Below the pieces are notes generated by a model. The model had not been told where the DNA came from. It ran no database searches and worked only from the letters and a program-made list of their open reading frames with translations. 64,000 bases of DNA from Abelmoschus esculentus (lineage: Eukaryota > Streptophyta > Magnoliopsida > Malvales > Malvaceae): contig JAUCBN010000011.1 of NCBI GenBank assembly GCA_035048815.1, forward strand, positions 16,694,001-16,758,000. The letters run 5' to 3'. This document shows, in pieces, positions 60,600 through 64,000 of the stretch. How positions within the stretch are numbered: the first letter of the stretch is position 1; every line of letters begins with the position of its first letter. The translations under genes were made by a program, and so were the position numbers.

Positions 60600-61590
60600 A
60601 AAATGTGCATGTCTAAGTGGGCTTTATAGAGTATCCGTTCGAGTTTTAACCAAGTAAAAAGTTGAAAATTTTAGATCAATATGTATAATTTTGTTCAAAA
60701 GCTCATAATTAACAATTTGAACTCATAAAATTTATTTAATAACGTTAGATTGACATTTTGCTGGTATTAAAACGTGCATTACTAATTTGGCTTTACAGAA
60801 GATCCGTTAGAATTTTAACTGAATAAAAAGCTTAAAATTTTAGATTAATCTGCATAGTTTTGTTCAAAAGCCCCTAATTAATTATTTGAACTCATAAAAT
60901 TTGATTTAATAACATATGTTTATCATTTTGTTGGGATTAAAACGTACATGTCTAAATGGTCTTTATAGAGGATGTTCCAATTTTAACTGAGTAAAAAGTT
61001 GAAAATTTGAGATTAGTATGTACAATTTTTTAAAAGCCCATAATTAACTATTTAAACTCATAAAATTTGATTTAATAATATTTGGTTGTCATTTTGTTGG
61101 GATTAAAATGTGCATGCTTAAATGGGCTTTATAGAGTATCCGTTCCAGTTTTAACCGAGTAAATAGTTGAAAATTTTAGATCAATATGTATAATTTTGTT
61201 CAAAAGCTCATTATTAATAATTTAAACTCATAAAATTTATTTAATAACGTTTGATTGACATTTTGCTGGTATTAAAACGTGCATTACTAATTTGGCTTTA
61301 TAGAAGATCAGTTCCAATTTTAACCGAATAAAAAGCTTAAAATTTTAGATTAATCTGCATAGTTTTGTTCAAAAGCCCCTAATTAATTATTTGAACTTAT
61401 AAAATTTGATTTAATAACATATGTTTATCGTTTTTTTGGGATTAAAACGTACATGTCTAAATGGTCTTTATAGAGGACGTTTCAATTTTAACCGAGTAAA
61501 AAGTTGAAAATTTGAGATTAGTATGTACAATTTTTTAAAAGCCCATAATTAACTATTTGAACTCATAAAATTTGATTTAATAACATTTGG
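60600..61590 (-). repeat. Recent tandem duplication of a trimer
   Basis: Two adjacent copies about 505 bp long share the rare variant GACATTTTGCTGGTATTAAA (60,752 and 61,257), followed in both by GCATTACTAATTTGGCTTTA. They also share TTAGATCAATATG and the GATTAGTATGTACAATTTTT monomer. They are more alike than other trimers in this arm, so exchange is still adding units here. Confidence 0.82.
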
Positions 61591-64000
61591 TTGTCGTTGT
61601 GTTAGTATTAAAACATGCATGTCTAAAAAGTCTTTATAGAGAATCCTTTCGAATTTTAACCAAGTAACAAGCTGAAAATTTTAAATTAATCTGTATAACT
61701 ATTTGAACTCATAAAATTTGATTTAATAACATCTCATTTTGTTTTGATGGGATTAAAACGTGCATGCCTAAATGTGCTTTATAGAGAATCCGTTCGAATT
61801 TTAGCGGGCAAAAAGCTTAAAACTTTAGATTAATTTGCATAATTTTGTTCAAAAGCTCATAATTAATTATTTGAACTTATAAAATTTGATTTAACAACAT
61901 CAGATTGTCGTTTTGTTGGGATTAAAACATTCATGTCTAAATGAGCTTTACTAAGGATCCATTGCAATTTTAACCGAGTAAAAAGTTGAAAAAGTAAGAT
62001 TAATATATATAATTTTATTTAAAAGCCCATAATTAACTATTTTAACTTATAAAATTTGATTTAAAAATATCTGGATATTGTTTTGTTGGGATAAAAACGT
62101 GCTTGTCTAAATGGGCTTTACAGAGGATCCGTTCGAATTATAACAGAGTAAAAAGCTTAAAATTTTAGATGAATCTGCATAATTTTATTCAAAAAACACC
62201 CATAATTAACTATTTAAACTCATAAAATATTATTTACTAACATCTTATTGTTGTTTTGTTGGTATTAAAACGTGCATGTCTAAATAGGTTTTATAAAGGA
62301 CTCATTACAATTTTAACCGAGTAAAATATGGAAAATTTGAGATTAATATGTATAATTTTTTTCAAAGCCTATAATTAACTATTTGAACTCATAAAATTTG
62401 ATTTAATAACATTTGGCTGTCATTTTGTTGGGTTTAAAACGTTCATGTCTAAAATGGCATTATAGAGAATCCGTTCGAATTTTAACCGAGTAAAAAGTTG
62501 AAAATTTTAGATTAATCTGTAAAACATTGTTCAAAAGCCCATAATTAACAATTTGAACTCGTAAAATTTGATTTAATAACATATGATTGTCGTTTTGTTG
62601 GGATTAAAACGTGCATGTCTAAATGGGCTTTATAGAGGATCCGTTCGAATTATAACCGAGTAAAAAGCTTAAAATTTGTGATTAATCTGCATAATTTTGA
62701 TCAAAAGCCCATACTTAACTATTTGAACTCATAAAATTGGATTTAATAACATCTTATTGTCGTTTTGTTGGGATTAAAACGTGCATATCTAAATGGGCCT
62801 TATAGAGGATCCGTTCCAATTTTAACCGAGTTAAAAGTTGAAAATATGAGATTAATATATATAATTTTATTCAAAATCCCATAATTAACTAGTTGAACTC
62901 ATAAAATTTGATTTAATAATATTTGGTTGTTGTTTTGTTGGGATTAAAACGTGCATATTAAAAAGGCTTTATAGAGAATCCGTTCGAATTTAAACGAGTA
63001 AAAGGCCAAAAATTTTAGATTAATCTGTTTAATTTTGTTCAAAAGCCCATTATTCACTATTTGATTACATAAAATTTGATTTAAAAATTTCTGATTTTGT
63101 TTTGTTGGGATTGAAACGTACATGTCTAAATGGGCTTTATTGAGGATCCGTTCCAATCTTAATCGAGTAAAAAACTGAAAATTTAAGATTAATATGTATA
63201 ATTTTATTTGAAAGCCCATAATTAACTATTTTAACTCAAAAAGTTTGATTTAAAAACATCTGGTTAATGTTTTGTTTGGATTAAAACGTACATGTCTAAA
63301 TGGGCTTGATAAAGAATCTATTTCAATTTTAATCAAGTAAAAAGTTGAAAATTTTAGATAAATCTGTATAATTTTGTTCAAAATCCCATAATTAACAATT
63401 TAACTCATAAAATTTGATTTATAACATATGGATATCATTTTGTTGGGATTAAAACGTGCATGCCTAAATGGGTTTTATAGAGGATCCGTTCGAATTATAA
63501 CCGAGTAAAGAGGTTAAACTTTTAGATTAATCTGCATAATTTTGTTCAAAATCCTATAATTAACTATTTGAACTCCTAAAATTTGATTTAATAACCTCTT
63601 ATTATCATTTTGTTGGGCTTAAAACGTGTATGTCTAAATGGGCTTTATAGAAGATCCGTTCTAATTTTAACCAAGTAAAAAGTTGAAAATTTGAGATTAA
63701 TATGTTTAATTTTTTTAAAAACCCATAATTAACTATTTGAACTCATAAAATTTGATTTAGTAACATTTGGTTATCGTTTTGTTTGGCTTAAAACGTGCAT
63801 GTCTAAAAAGGCTTTATAGAGAATCCGTTCCAATTTTAACAGAGTAAAACGCCAAAATTTTAGATTAATCTGTTTAATTTTGTTCAAAAACCCATTATTC
63901 ACTATTTGATTACATAAAATTTGATTTAATAACATCTGATTTTGTTTTGTTGGGATTGAAATGTGCATGTCTAAATGGGCTTTATTAAGGATCTGTTCCA

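Larger units (their letters stand above)
58074..64000 (-). repeat. 170-bp satellite, subfamily B, reversed arm, part 3
   Basis: About 35 reversed monomers running off the right edge. Two alternating types are visible on the plus strand. B1 has AGGATCCGTTCC, AAAGTTGAAAATTTGAGATT and ATATGTATAATTTTTTT. B2 has AGAATCCGTTCG, AAAGCTGAAAATTTTAGATT and ATCTGTATAATTTTGTTC. Monomers differ widely, including many single-base indels, so this is the least homogenised part of the array. Apparent small frames (for example 62,944-63,219) are products of the repeat. Confidence 0.94.

Noticed and set aside
41696..64000. CENP-B-box-like sequence in TTCGTTCGAATTTTAACC contexts
   Set aside because: Only the first few bases resemble the mammalian box and the conserved CGGG end is missing. 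Plants are not known to use it.

Overview
The window is almost entirely a plant satellite array with no intact protein-coding gene. About three quarters of it is a very AT-rich tandem repeat with a 170-bp monomer. The rest is retrotransposon DNA plus one unidentified insert. A flowering plant is the best guess at the host. The non-LTR element is of plant L1 type (ORF1 with a DUF4283/zinc-knuckle layout, ORF2 with EN, RT, zf-RVT and a C-terminal RNase H), and the LTR element resembles long Ty3/gypsy Tekay/Del-type LTRs of plants. A centromeric or pericentromeric (or other heterochromatic) location is likely from monomer length, higher-order structure and nested retroelements, but it is an inference.

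Layout. 1-33,074: subfamily A satellite in one orientation, organised at nested scales. There is a 5-monomer (850-bp) higher-order repeat at 1-2,890, a 19-monomer (3,230-bp) repeat at about 2.9-12.9 kb, and an 8.2-kb tandem segmental duplication at 12.9-21.1 / 21.1-31.7 kb, inside which a 2.25-kb module was duplicated again. 33,075-36,431: a Ty3/gypsy LTR-type insertion with a 5-bp target duplication, carrying a decayed antisense pol piece. 36,437-41,686: more divergent subfamily A monomers. 41,687-41,695: a strand switch at which the array reverses at the same monomer position. 41,696-64,000: subfamily B monomers in the opposite orientation, with an 8-monomer (about 1.35-kb) repeat next to the switch and a looser 3-monomer (about 505-bp) rhythm farther right. 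This arm is interrupted by a 5'-truncated L1 (45,547-47,185, + strand), a near full-length but dead L1 of the same family (48,479-56,991, - strand, 9-bp target duplication) and a 970-bp insert of unknown origin (57,105-58,073).

No gene cooperates with another here. The biological content is the evolution of the array: strong homogenisation and no transposons at the left, ageing monomers and nested retroelements at the right, and a subfamily/orientation boundary between. No tRNA, rRNA, CRISPR or host gene was recognised. Small open frames inside the satellite are chance products of the repeat.
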